64,000 bases of DNA from NCBI GenBank assembly GCA_011109175.1, contig RDEW01000058.1:212978-276977 (forward strand), given 5' to 3'. Shown in pieces: positions 45,355 through 55,899 of the stretch (positions are counted from its first letter, which is position 1; each line of letters opens with the position of its first letter). Below the pieces are notes generated by a model. The model had not been told where the DNA came from, made no database searches, and was given only the letters and a program-made list of their open reading frames with translations. Position numbers and translations under genes: made by a program. Source of the stretch: Dicyema japonicum. Taxonomy: Eukaryota; Dicyemida; Rhombozoa; Dicyemidae.

Positions 45355-46531
45355 TTAACCCAAACATACTATATTTGGATAAATCCTTAGTTGGTCGTGT
45401 ATTATCCCAGTTATTGGATAGGGACCCCTATTACAAGCTCCTCTATAGTCATCCATATCAAGACTATCTACATACACTCCTGCCATTTGTTTCTCGTAAA
45501 TATACCCAACCTGAAATAAATAACCATTAAACTTTTTTCGCAAGACTATATTCATTTTCGATTCCAATGTAAAGAGTTCTTCCATGAGCAAACGTGCTGT
45601 GTAATTCAGGGTCAGATTGTTCGCTGTATGGAGTCTTACAATACTACGACATAAATATGACCGAACTGAGTAATATGGAGTCTTAAAATACATTGGAGTC
45701 TTCGGATAATCGTAAACGACCCCATTATACGGATACTCGGAGGAACACTTTTTCATTAAGGCATATGTTAGAATAGCCATGACAAGCTTTTTGGGTTGAA
45801 TGTCGTTATTAATCAGGAAAGTCATGGTGTCGTTCTAAAATTAGGTGATATTTACTATGGAGTTATCAGGAAGATCTTTAAAAGTATAGCGGAAATGGGT
45901 GATTAACCGAACCGTTATATTTGCTATATTTATAATTTTCAACGAGGACGTAGTCAGAGAGTCTATTGGTGACATTAAGGTATTTTACCTGTTAACTTGT
46001 GGATGTTCGTATTTTTGATAAATAGAAATTGTCGTGAATAACAAATATTTGTTGTATTCTCGCAGAGCGGCATTTAGATTCTAAATTTTGTTGAATTTAA
46101 ACTTTAAGTAACAATTGTGGAGTTGAGGGGTTTTGCCAGTAAATATTATATCCATCAAAATTATATTTTGCAAGAAACATGAGAACATTGCTAGCGAAGT
46201 CTCTTGCCTTTTCTGAACTATTGGATGCTCTTTCAAAAGCAGGATCGTAGTCGTCTCCATCGAATAAAGTTCCGGCTGATGAAATAACCTTTAGATCTGG
46301 GTTTATTGACTTTAGCGCTTGTATTCGATTGTAATTATTAAATCCGCCTGAGATAGAATTTTAATCATTACCGGGTAAATCATGAATTGGAGAGGCCGTA
46401 GGATAAGCGAGAATCGATCTTAGCAGCATAGTAATAATATATGTGTGCACAGATATGGATACATAAACACACGCTTAAGATTTGATAACTATTGGCGCCG
46501 TCGTTTTTAAAAACACACATCAGAACTTTAC
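45355..46531 (-). CDS. GH18 chitinase-like protein, copy A (catalytic motif lost)
   Basis: Seven exons are read on the minus strand: 46531-46372, 46347-46103, 46080-45989, 45962-45856, 45834-45667, 45643-45533 and 45510-45355. The introns are 24, 22, 26, 21, 23 and 22 nt. The protein follows the GH18 barrel: VLMCVFKNDGANS, LCTHI, GGFNNYN with LKSINPDLKVI, the active-site strand FDGYNIYWQN, NDTMTFLINNDIQPKKLVMA, YIGIENEYSLAKKVGYI and GVYVDSLDMDDYRGACNRG. The motif DxxDxDxE reads DGYNIYWQ, so the acid Glu is Gln and two Asp are Asn and Tyr. No hydrolysis is expected. Sugar binding as in chitinase-like lectins is possible. Exon 1 has at least three one-base shifts relative to copy B and exon 4 has one extra base, so it may be decaying. 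Confidence 0.75.
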
Positions 46532-46616
46532 CTATAATTCAATTTTAATAAATTTATACCTTTTAAATAGTTACGACTTGCCACTAGCCCCTATTTTGAT
46601 TATAAACGATTAACTA

Positions 46617-47201
46617 CATTTAATAAAATCAGAAGAAGGATTAACATTTTTGTTCTTCTATTACTTATTTTATTTCTGATTTGGTTTTGCCACCTAAAAA
46701 TTATAAAATATTTTGAAAAAATTATTATATTATTTAAATTTTATCTAAATAATTATTTTGTTATTTACTTTTAGCGAATATTATAACTTATTTTTAATAA
46801 GCGGAGTACATGACATTATTATCCAACAAAGATTGCTTATATGATAAATTTACATAGAACGTGCTTAAACTACGATGAGATTTAAACACCACTTACTCTT
46901 ACTATATAACTAGCCTAAAGTCCATTGATCATTAGTAATTATAAAATACTTAATAATTCAATATTCATGTAATAGTTAAGTTATCCAATAACGTAGAAAG
47001 TGACTAATCGGATTCACAAGACGTCAAATTGAATAATCACATTTTCACATATTATATATTATATTACAATAACTGTTAATTTTTTAAATTTATTACAAAT
47101 TAATGTTTTGGAAAATATAATTAATTCATTTTTGTTCGAGTAATACAATAATTCAGCGATAGTAGATTAGTTCCGCATGAGCGGGACCAAATGTATCAAT
47201 T
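46617..47201. repeat. ~580-bp direct repeat, copy 1
   Basis: It is nearly identical to 50594-51165, from AATAAAATCAGAAGA to AGTTCCGCATGAGCGGGACC. It begins just upstream of GH18 copy A. The ends lack TG/CA and no LTR features are seen. It looks like flanking DNA duplicated along with the chitinase-like gene. A weaker partial match also lies upstream of copy B at 53000-53230. Confidence 0.75.
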
Positions 47202-47239
47202 TGTATTGATTAGAGAAATATGGAACGATTGACTCACAT

Positions 47240-47645
47240 AAAACAAAGTTGCATCAACATTGTGGTACATGATAACCGGACATTGTGGTACACGATAAGG
47301 AGTCTGGACAAGTCCTTATAATTGAGGTCTCAAGACCGTTTGCAGACTGTGGAGTGGAGAAAAATGGAAATATGATTTGCTTGCGAACGAGATGGGCAGA
47401 TGCTTGGTGCAGGTCGTCGTTATTCAATAGTAATGACGTGGGAAGGAATTGCAACAAAATACTAAAAGGTTTATCTGAAACAGTTAGGGGTAGATAGGAA
47501 GCTCTATGCTTATCTACAGTCCATAAAGTGGACCCTAGAGAGCCTGACACTGGAGTATAGGAGGCAGAGCCCGGAGATGCCAAATGGGAAGAGGGTTCAA
47601 TTGGACAAGGCGCTCTCAGAGTTGTTTCATCAACCGAATTAAACT
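47240..47645 (+). pseudogene. LINE endonuclease-like tail (near-complete block)
   Basis: DKESGQVLIIEVSRPFADCG (47295-47354) is followed by a segment with W..AW.RSSLF. In other frames TWEGIATKYxKGLSE and TLESLTLEYRRQSPEMPNGK lead to LDKALSELFHQPN- near 47640. The pairing of a PDIVV..D....(I/V)IEV strand with a later V.PIV.TWEG block is the tail found after RT in this LINE family. A terminal sequence (GTTGATTATTAAATATTAAC) is shared with 53.49 kb. It is dead by frameshift. Confidence 0.6.
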
Positions 47646-47754
47646 TGCCTTTGAAGCTGGCTAACAGACAAGCGAGAAAAATTGTTGATTATTAAATATT
47701 AACTTTTTTATTGTTGGTTAAAGTAACTGGAATTTTATTAAGGAAAGAAAAGAG

Positions 47755-47830
47755 AGTGAACGGTTATATAGCGGCTGCCTTGACTGCGTGGCTATTCCCT
47801 CTCAGGATGGCGAGCTAGATTCGCTCAAAT
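47755..47830 (+). repeat. Dispersed repeat shared with 1.62 kb
   Basis: GACTGCGTGGCTATTCCCTC occurs here as at 1634. It lies about 110 bp after the LINE tail. Confidence 0.55.
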
Positions 47831-47834
47831 AACC

Positions 47835-48530
47835 AGCAGCGCTCACGAGGGTCATTATTTATTTAAAAAAATGATTTGATTACGCAGTTGGTTAAATATA
47901 GTGGGGTTAATAATTTATATAAAATTTCTCCCTCTAAGAAGTTCATAAGAAGTGATGTTTTTGTATGCCGGCTGATTCAAAGTGCATTGTCCGGGAGGCG
48001 GAGGTCGAAAAAAAACTCGTCGCTAGAAGGGAAATATTGTAGAAAGTAATATTTCCTATTTTTTGGATTCTCTAAAGCTGAAAAGCACTATCATAATTAA
48101 CATATTTAGTATGTGACATTTTCCACCTATGAAGAATTTTGCAGTAATGGTTGCAGACGATTTGTAAGAAATCAGGAGACGAGCACGACAACGAAAGGAA
48201 TTGAGAGGGCTAACGTAATGGATTGTTGAAAAACATTGCACAAGCGAAATCATAAACAGTATTTACAGCTAACGCAGATGTGCTTTAATAACTAACTAAC
48301 TAGTTGTGTTCTTTTAACTTCTTTTTCTGTGTATGGGATTAATACTTTGTACAAGTTACGAATTTGAGGAGTTATCTATTTCCGATTAAAACAATGTTAT
48401 TTACGCATATTATTTCATTAATGACGTTTCTTTTTTATTATATTAAATGTAACGCTCGAATTAATCGACAACAAAACTTTGGATGAAAATCAACAAATAA
48501 TCAAGAATTAAGTTTAATAAAAAGAAGGTT
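47835..48530. other. No gene seen
   Basis: AT-rich. A minus-strand frame at 48056-48253 has no recognisable content. Confidence 0.35.
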
Positions 48531-48539
48531 TTAATAATA

Positions 48540-48893
48540 AAAGAGTTATATAATATTGGAAGCTGACTCCAATCTAATTACTTTATTCAAAGAAAAACAA
48601 AAACGGTTCCAATATTCACAACGGGACATATCACGAATGATGAAAGCACTGGGATACAGGAGCTCCGAAACTGGGCAACTCTCACTCAAAGACAACACTG
48701 TTGGGAGATTCGAAACTGGGCAACTCTCACTCAAAGACAACACTGTTGGGAGATCCGAAACTGGGCAACTTTCATTAAAAAAAATGCGAGACTATAAGGA
48801 TACTTTTTGTCATCACGTTGTGCTACATTATAGACAACATGGTTCCTTTCCCGACGGTCGCAATAACACAAATTTTCAACCTCTCAATTAACT
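48540..48893 (+). CDS. POU-specific domain exon with internal tandem duplication
   Basis: The open frame reads SNLITLFKEKQKRFQYSQRD, ISRMMKALGYRSS, then ETGQLSLKDNTVGRF, ETGQLSLKDNTVGRS and ETGQLSLKKMRDYKDTF. The POU-specific pattern is F...FK.(K/R)R..(L/F)GYTQ.(D)VG..LG.(L)YG...SQTT(I)(S/C)RFE.L.LS.KNM.KLKP. The match is clear for helix 1-2 (FKEKQKRFQYSQRDI) and for the recognition helix plus (DNTVGRFETGQLSLKKM). A 45-bp unit is repeated in frame (48667-48711, 48712-48756, partial 48757-48786), adding 30 residues inside the domain. No POU homeodomain was found downstream, so it is one exon of a gene, or a pseudogene. POU factors regulate transcription in animals. Confidence 0.6.
48667..48786 (+). 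repeat. 45-bp tandem repeat within the POU-specific frame
   Basis: There are two full units and a 30-bp partial unit starting GAAACTGGGCAACTCTCACT. Units 1 and 2 differ at one base near the end (GATTC and GATCC). Confidence 0.9.
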
Positions 48894-48899
48894 AGAATA

Positions 48900-49440
48900 A
48901 GATTCCGTCAACATGGAATAAATCTCTGATGTACCATATCCTGAAGAAAAACAATCTAAACTACAGTTACAGAAGAAAAATGGTGGAAAAACATTAGTTG
49001 TTGGAAATTCAGTTATTCTGCGGATGGTTTCCGATTTGAAAACATCGACGTGAAAAAACTCACTGTAGTAATTCTCTTAGCAGTAATGATAATTTTTCAG
49101 AAAATCTTCAAAATAATATATAAAAAATTGACAATAAGCATCGAATAATCAAACAGTAGAGAATAATCCATATTTGTAGGTTACCGAAATATATATAAAT
49201 TAGACATTTTGATAACAGCCTTCAAAACTATTTGATTATCCAACAATTCATATGATATATAATAAAATATATTGCAATACAACAGAAAAATACGATAAAA
49301 AAGGAAACGACCACAACAGCATGGCAATCGCACGCCGAATAATGATCTATTATATTAAAAGGTTTGCCATATTGTAAAACAATTTTTGAAATAAATAAAA
49401 TAAATTAATTAATAAATTTATCTATAATTTAAGTCTTTTA
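48900..49440. other. No gene seen
   Basis: AT-rich. I searched for a homeodomain after the POU-specific exon and found none. Confidence 0.4.
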
Positions 49441-50580
49441 CGATTTTTTTGGTTGAGGTGGTGACGTGCCTCTCTTGCACCTATGTCTGCACAGGATTCA
49501 GAACAATTTAATGACCTGTCTATCCTAGCCTTCAATATCAGAGGCCTGAATAACGTGGCTAAGAGGCAGCTTCTATGTTCGGATGTTGAGAAATACCGGG
49601 GCTTTGTATGCTGCCTGCAGAAGAGTAAAATAAATAATAGACTCGATGAAACACATGCAAACTACAGGTTACTATTGCTTCCCTCGTAATCGAGGCATTA
49701 TGGACAAGGCTTTGTCATACACAAGGACTATATTCCTAGAGTATATCGTTACTGGAAAGTCAATGACAGAATCAGTGTCACAACTACGTACAAGATCAAG
49801 CAGAAATTCGAGGAGACTAATCTCAATTATCAACGTTTACGCACCACACAGTGGACGTATCCTAAAAAATATGGAAGAACTTGACCTGTTCTACGATGAA
49901 TTGGGATGGACATTTAACAGACCTTTGTTCATCATACTTATTGTTTATTGCCGGGGACTGGAATCCGAAAGTGGGAACCCGTTGAGGAAATGATAGCTTC
50001 ATTGGCCAGCACGGAAGAGGAATCAGAAACTTCCCCGGAACCATCCTGGCAGAGTTTTGCCAGGCATTTGATCTGTTCCTATGTAATACTGGTTTCCAAC
50101 ATCCCGCACGTCATAAAACGACATGGACTGGGCAACGACTTCTACCCACCAAAGGCTCTATTAACATTTTCAATCAAATCGACTACATCATCTGTCGAGT
50201 CAAAGAAAAATCACTCTTACGTGACTCGAGGTCTTACGTAGGTGCACCTATCGACAGTGATCACAAGATAGTCTCTGCCAAGTTCACAATGAGGACTTTG
50301 ACTGACCTAATAAGAAGAGAGCCAAACGTAGATGTAAGAAGAAGCTATAAAATGGAACAACTATGTTACTCTACATCGATCAGAGACAACTACCAAATAT
50401 CAATTACGAAATTTCTCCGAAACCTGGATCCCGGACTTCTTCCAGTAGGCACCTTGACGGAGACAATAAAAGGGATCCTCTCGGCAGCAAATGGGAGTAT
50501 CGGAACCTGGTCCCCATCACTGTTTAAAAAATGTATACATCCAGATGTTCCCGCCCTCATTAAAGAACAAAGGTAACTAA
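49440..50580 (+). pseudogene. RTE-like LINE endonuclease domain
   Basis: Readable blocks in order are LSILAFNIRGLNNVAKRQLL (49510), HANYRL, KVNDRISV (49770), ISIINVYAPHSGR (49830), AGDWNPKVGTR (49950) and GRGIRNFPGTILAEFCQAFD (50020). NTGFQHPARHKTTWTGQR (50090), NIFNQIDYIICRVK (50165), LRDSRSYVGAPIDSDHKIVS (50220) and a linker to 50576 follow. These are the APE endonuclease motifs (GDWN, NQIDY, SDH), which nick target DNA in an intact LINE. Four or more frame changes break it. It ends at the boundary of the ~580-bp repeat and lacks RT, so only the 5' part is present. Confidence 0.7.
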
Positions 50581-50593
50581 GATTACAACTGGA

Positions 50594-51165
50594 AAATAAA
50601 ATCAGAAGAGGGATTAACATTTTATGTTCTTCTATTACTTATTTTTTTCTGATTTGGTTTGCCACCTAAAAATTATAAAATATTTTGAAAAATTATTATA
50701 TTATTTAAATTTAATTTAAAAAATTATTTTGTTATTTACTTTTAGCGAATATTATAATTTATTTTTTAATAAGCGGAGTACATGACATTATTATCCAACG
50801 AAGATTTCTTATATGATAAAGTTACATAAAAACGTGCTTAAACTACGATGAGATTTAAACACCACTTACTCTTACTATATAAACTAGCCTAAAGTCCATT
50901 GATCATAGTAATTATAAATACTTAATAATTTAATATTCATGTAATGGTTAAGTTATCCAATAACGTAGAAAGTGACTAATCGGATTCACAAGACGTCAAA
51001 TTGAATAATCACATTTTCACATGTGATATATTATATTACAAAACTGTTAATTTTTTTTTAATTTATTACAAATTAATGTTTTGGAAAATATAATTAATTC
51101 ATTTTGTTCGAGTAATACAATAATTCCAGCGATAGTACATGTAGTTCCGCATGAGCGGGACCACA
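50594..51165. repeat. ~580-bp direct repeat, copy 2
   Basis: Partner of 46617-47201. Confidence 0.75.
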
Positions 51166-51169
51166 GTTT

Positions 51170-51660
51170 ATTTTGAGAATAAAAAAGTCGTGATGATTAA
51201 TTGCTGGAAAGGAAACCACTACTTATTGTCGAACAGCACCTTCGTAAGAGTCGTGATACTTATAGCTCTGCATTTGGAGGATATACGTGTTATTTTAAGA
51301 GAAAAAAATTATTCCAAGTACTCGTCGGTAGGGCCCAATGAGTGTTCTCAATTTCTTGCTAGTGAATCCTCATAGACAATCCAGATCCGTAGTGAGGTAT
51401 CACTAATGAAAGTAAAGCCAAAAAATATATTTAAAAAAATAATGTGGGTAATTCTTATGTTTAAATGACGTCAGTGTTATTTTTGAAAATAAATCAAAAA
51501 TAATGTAAATCCAGAAATGATTTGCTCATGAAAATAGTTTCGCAAAATTCAAAAAACAAAAAGTTTTTATTTTAGCAAATTAGTTTAAATCGATTTAAGT
51601 ATTCCGAATAATCCGAAGTTTCCTCCAAAAGTGTTAGATCCAAAGTAATCTAAAGACTGT
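51170..51660. other. 3' flank of GH18 copy B, no gene seen
   Basis: A plus-strand frame (51151-51375) overlaps the end of the repeat and is not recognised. Confidence 0.35.
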
Positions 51661-51671
51661 CATCAACAATA

Positions 51672-52927
51672 TTATTGGCGACATTTTGTTGAGATGACTA
51701 GACCTAGGAGTGACCTCTGTCCAATCCTTTGCTTTAGTAAAATCAAATATACAATCTGTGGATAAATTCCTAGCTGATCGTGCAACATTCCAGTTATGGG
51801 GTAAGGACCCATGTTACAATCTCCTCTAAAGTCGTCCATATCAAGACTTTCCACGTACACTCCAGCCAAACCTTTCTCGTAAATATATCCAGCCTGAAGT
51901 TAACAACCATCAAACTTTTTGCGCAAGACTATACTCATTCTCGATGCCAATATAATAACTTCCACCAAAAGCGAATGTACTTTGCAATTCAGGGTCAGAC
52001 TGTTCACTGTATGGAGTCTTACAATACTAAGACATGAATATGACCGAACTGAGTAATATGGAGTCTTAAAATACATAGGAGCCTTTGGATAATCGTAAAC
52101 GACCCCATTATACGGATACTCGGAGGAACACTTTTTCATTAAGGCATATGTTAGAATAGCCATGACAAGCTTTTTGGGTTGAATGTCGTTATTAATCAGG
52201 AAAGTCATGGTGTCGTTCTAAAATTAGGTGATATTTACTATGGAGTTATCAGGAAGATCTTTAAAGTATAGCGGAAATGGGTGATTAACTGAACCGTTAT
52301 ATTTGCTATATTTATAATTTTCAACGAGGACGTAGTCAGAAAGTCTATTGGTGACACTAAGGTATTTTACCTGTTAACTTGTGGATGTTCGTATTTTTGA
52401 TAAATAGAAATTGTCGTGAATAACAAATATTTGTTGTATCCCCTAAGAGCAGCATTTAAATTCTAAATATTATAAAGTTGAACTTTGAGTAACAACGTGT
52501 GTCTTTGTGGAGTTGAGGGATTTTGCCAGTAAATATTATATCCATCGAAATCATATTTTGCGAGAAACATGAGAACATTCCTGGCGAAATCTCTTGCTTT
52601 TTGATTACTATCCGTTGCTTTTTCAAAAGCAGGGTCATATTCTTCACCGTCAAACAAATTCACTGATGTTAAAATGACTTTTAAATCTGGGTTTACTAAT
52701 CTTAGTCTTTGTATTTGATTGTAATTATCAAAGCCACCTAAAATACAAGTTAAAATTATTACCATGCAAATCATGGGTTGATGAGGCATTAAGATGGAGT
52801 GATTGTAAGTCAATTTTGGCACTGTAGTATAGTATATGTGTGCACAAATACGGATACATAAACTTTTGCTCCGTGCTTGAATAACTGTTAGCGCCATCAT
52901 TTTTAAAAACGCACATGAGAACTTTAT
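51672..52927 (-). CDS. GH18 chitinase-like protein, copy B (catalytic motif lost)
   Basis: Exons on the minus strand are 52927-52763, 52737-52484, 52462-52371, 52344-52239, 52217-52050, 52026-51916 and 51893-51672. The introns are 25, 21, 26, 21, 23 and 22 nt, all GT-AG. All exons join in frame without any correction. The chain runs VLMCVFKNDGANSY, YLCTHILYYSAKI, GGFDNYNQIQRLRLVNPDLK, FDGYNIYWQNPSTPQ, NDTMTFLINNDIQPKKLVMA, YIGIENEYSLAQKAGYIYEK and LAGVYVESLDMDDFRGDCNM, then GPYPITGMLHDQLGIYPQ. The active-site motif is DGYNIYWQ as in copy A, so loss of catalysis predates the duplication. A signal-peptide exon must lie upstream (an AG acceptor at 52928-52929) but was not identified. No chitin-binding domain is seen. 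A further 21-nt intron may precede the last residues. Confidence 0.8.
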
Positions 52928-53239
52928 CTAAAAATTGAGTTAATTCCATATATACTGGTTGAGTAATCATAACTTGACACTAACCTCTATTTTAATTATA
53001 AACAATTTATTACATTTAATAAAAACAGAAGAGAGATTAACATTATTGGTTTTTAATCATTTTAAAAATTACTTATTTTATTTCGATAATGGTTAGCCAT
53101 GCATTAAGATTTAAAAATTGAAAAATAATTTAATTAAAACATTTTATCTAAAATTTCAATTTTAGTACTTTTTTTAATTTATTAAATATTCTAGTAATTT
53201 TAATATTTTTACTTTATTTATCTATTAGCAATATTTTAT

Positions 53240-53495
53240 GGACAGAGGCTTGGTTCCAAGGTACTCATTATTTCTAGTAATGACGTGGGAAGGAATTGCA
53301 ACAAAGTACCAAAAAGGTTATCTGAAGCAGTTAGGGTAGACCAGAAGCTCCAGGCCTATCTATACTCCACTGTATTAAAGCGGACCCTAGAGAGCCTGAC
53401 ATTGGAGTGTAGGAAGCAGAGCCTGGAGATGCCATATTGGCAAAGGGTTCAATTAGACAAGGTGCTCTCGGAGTTGTTTCAGCAATGTTGATTAT
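53240..53495 (+). pseudogene. LINE endonuclease-like tail, C-terminal half
   Basis: MTWEGIATKYQKGYLKQLG then, after a base shift, DQKLQAYLYSTVLKRTLESL, TLECRKQSLEMPYWQRVQLD and KVLSELFQQC and a stop. It is the best-preserved C-terminus of the family also seen at 3.0, 47.6 and 58.3 kb. The non-coding end (GTTGATTATTAAATATTAAC) is shared with 47.68 kb. Confidence 0.6.
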
Positions 53496-53499
53496 TAAA

Positions 53500-54615
53500 T
53501 ATTAACTTTTTATTGTTGGTTAAATAAAAAGGGTTATATTAGCAATATTTTATAATTCCTCACTCAATATCAGTAATGAAATCTTATAGGATTTAATCCA
53601 CGTCATACATTACTAATCTTTCATATTTATCTGTTATTTTTAGTCCTCATCATACTTTTTAATTTTTCATATATTATCCATCCAATTTAGACATACAATT
53701 CGATAACGAATGGACAGTTTATTTTTCTTATCTTAAATTCTATCGGTATTTAGAAAAAAAATCTTAAATGAGAATTGAACCTAAAGAATATACAAATTTA
53801 GGTGTTTTTCCTAGCATTCATTATTCACTCTAAATGAGGGGATTTGCTAAGTATGAAATCAGTTATATTTTGTAAATTGAGCTTACCCCACCTGTGACAT
53901 GATCCCCATAACTATTGCTACGACTATGTCTTTAATAAAAATGTTATGTTATGTTTACCCTACCTGTCTTAGACAAATCTGTGAGACGAAATCCATCCTC
54001 CAATAGTCCATTAGAAGCTTACGCTTAAGAAGAGAAGTGAAAATGTATGTTCGCCTTCTTCCACTTTACTTGTACGTCTTACCGTCGCGACATCATTTCA
54101 TTCTCAGTCAGAAGAGTTTTAATAATGGAAATCTCCACCAGTGAATTTGGCGAGGAGATGGTAGGAAGATCCTTTTAGACAACTGTGTCGTTCCAGAAAG
54201 ACTCGTTGCCTCACGGTTGGTATCTGGTGGTACGCTTAAAAGTCCATCTTTCGGATTCTAAGAACGATTCTCAGATCCGATGTTATCAAAGGTTCAGCCA
54301 AAAAGACCAATATTTTTTTTATATTTTCTAGTATTCGTTGAACAGTAAAAGTTCATAAGACATGTATTAGTGTGTTGGAGATCATCTTCAGTTCCCTTAG
54401 GATGACAGATAAAGTGTAGAAAATTTATGGCAAAAACTACTTGATGGAATTAATGAGTTTTACTTACATTTATTTAAAACTGATAAGTTTTTACTTTGAT
54501 TAACGTAAACGATATTCGGGAACAGAAATACACACTTATAGAAAAATTTATATAATCAGCAACTTTGCGGCAGTCACGATTTATATAGAAGACGCAGTTT
54601 ATTTTTTGTTAAAGA
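53500..54615. other. Gene-free stretch
   Basis: No recognisable coding, repeat or RNA feature. Confidence 0.4.
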
Positions 54616-54619
54616 ACAG

Positions 54620-54783
54620 TTATGTTAACTTATCTTTGAAAAAGAACATTTCTAACTTCTTTTTGTTTGCCAGTGAGTCTCTGTAGCGAATCCGGTTTCG
54701 CAGTGGAATATCACTACTTACGTCGTCATCTTTGGATATCTTGAGAAAGAAATCAGCGTCAATTATGTCGACGGGGATAAAAT
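54620..54783 (-). CDS. IPVDII gene family, copy 1 (last exon)
   Basis: After an acceptor (TTATTTAG) the minus frame reads FIPVDIIDADFFLKISKDDD, VSSDIPLRNRIRYRDSLANK and KKLEMFFFKDKLT, then stops. It resembles the frame at 58.1 kb near its start (IPV.II), and the 80-nt AT-rich sequence upstream is also conserved, so the two are paralogous. It lies downstream of membrane-gene copy 1, as copy 2 lies downstream of membrane-gene copy 2. It could be a separate gene or 3' exons of the same gene. The function is unknown. Confidence 0.4.
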
Positions 54784-54859
54784 CTAAATAAATTATAAAC
54801 TAAATATTAATCGACCAATTAATTTGTAAGTCATTATAATAATAGAATAATATTCAATT

Positions 54860-55265
54860 TAAGAGCCGCGTGGCGCCATGTGGTGCTTCGTGGTTAATTG
54901 GTTTAATTTTTCTGCTTGCTTGTCTGTTCCTCCTCTCTCTTCCTAATAGAGTGGCGTCATGTGATCCACCTGTCTAGGTGACGCCCAGTGCCAGGCCGGC
55001 ACGAAAAAGGATCATTTGCTCTCCCCCACTCCACTGGAGGGGTTTCCACAACTGCATGTAATGGACGTCTTACCCTTTATGTTGATTCCGGATGGACTCT
55101 GTTTCTGTAGAAGTGGAAACTGGATACACTTAATTAGTTGGTTACTTTAACTTCTTTCTCGGTGTATTCGGGGTTAATAAATAATAATAATAATAATAAA
55201 ATAATAATAATAATTGAATAATATAATAATATTCCAATCCTAATGAATATTAATGCTTTCTTTTA
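54860..55265 (+). repeat. ~330-bp dispersed repeat with (TAA)n tail
   Basis: 54868-55180 is shared with 43.44-43.74 kb (inverse) and partly with 3.17-3.31 kb. It ends CGGGGTTAATAAATAATAAT and then about 50 bp of TAA/TAAA repeats (55180-55232). Tails of this kind are typical of I/CR1-type LINE 3' ends. It separates membrane-gene copy 1 from its companion. Confidence 0.7.
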
Positions 55266-55269
55266 TATC

Positions 55270-55570
55270 TTATTATGAAAGCGATAACAACGATAAAGAC
55301 AAATCCGCAAATTCCACATATCGTCTTTAATTTCGTATTCATACGAGTTGTTCATTTGAATCTAAGATTTCTTTCAAAATCACATCCAGGAGCTAAATAT
55401 TGGTTTTATAAGTTACCATTTCCAGTAAATATTATGTTATTATCTGTTTTAAATAGCTGCATTTTATATATTACATTTTTATAGTTCCATAATTAGGAAT
55501 AGCCACTACTATTTCACTGCAGTTATAATGACCGTTAGTCGAAATTTTCGAACCTGGAGTAAACATGATG
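55270..55570 (-). pseudogene. Membrane-protein gene, copy 1 (3' remnant)
   Basis: The minus strand reads KISTNGHYNCSEIVVAIPNY then GTIKM, matching RISTNCYYNCSEKFITIPND of copy 2. A 24-nt intron (55393-55416) sits at the same position as copy 2's 25-nt intron, leading to APGCDFERNLRFK- (copy 2: DLGCDFETNYILK). A stop after KM and another soon after RFK, and loss of the upstream exons at the LINE boundary near 55570, show that it is a broken paralogue. Confidence 0.5.
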
Positions 55571-55899
55571 GAATATAAATAGAACGTGGAATCAATTTGT
55601 CCTGGACGAACAAAAAAAATCCACGACATTCAGTCCTTAACAGCCAGTACTATTAGTAATTTCGGGACACTAGAAAAACTAATCACTTGAAGAACTTATC
55701 CGACAAAATGGAAAGGGATTTACTACCTTGTGCAGGCAGTGCAACTTAATTATTGGTGTTCTTGAATTAATAATGATAAAGTAACGTTCGTACAAGAATG
55801 GGAAATATCACAATTGCGACATGTACATTCCCCCTCTCCTTCTCTCTACTGGATAACTTCATAATCTTTATGAACACAAGAAAACCCTATAGAGCTTAT

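Noticed and set aside
49360-50590. Endonuclease ORFs at 49.4-50.6 kb as a host nuclease gene
   Set aside because: Motif order and matches to the 6.2-7.2 and 29.4-29.7 kb fragments show it is a LINE endonuclease with multiple frameshifts.
46617-51165. LTR retrotransposon bounded by the ~580-bp direct repeats
   Set aside because: No TG...CA ends, primer-binding site, polypurine tract, gag, protease or integrase between them. The interior is LINE pieces and a POU exon.
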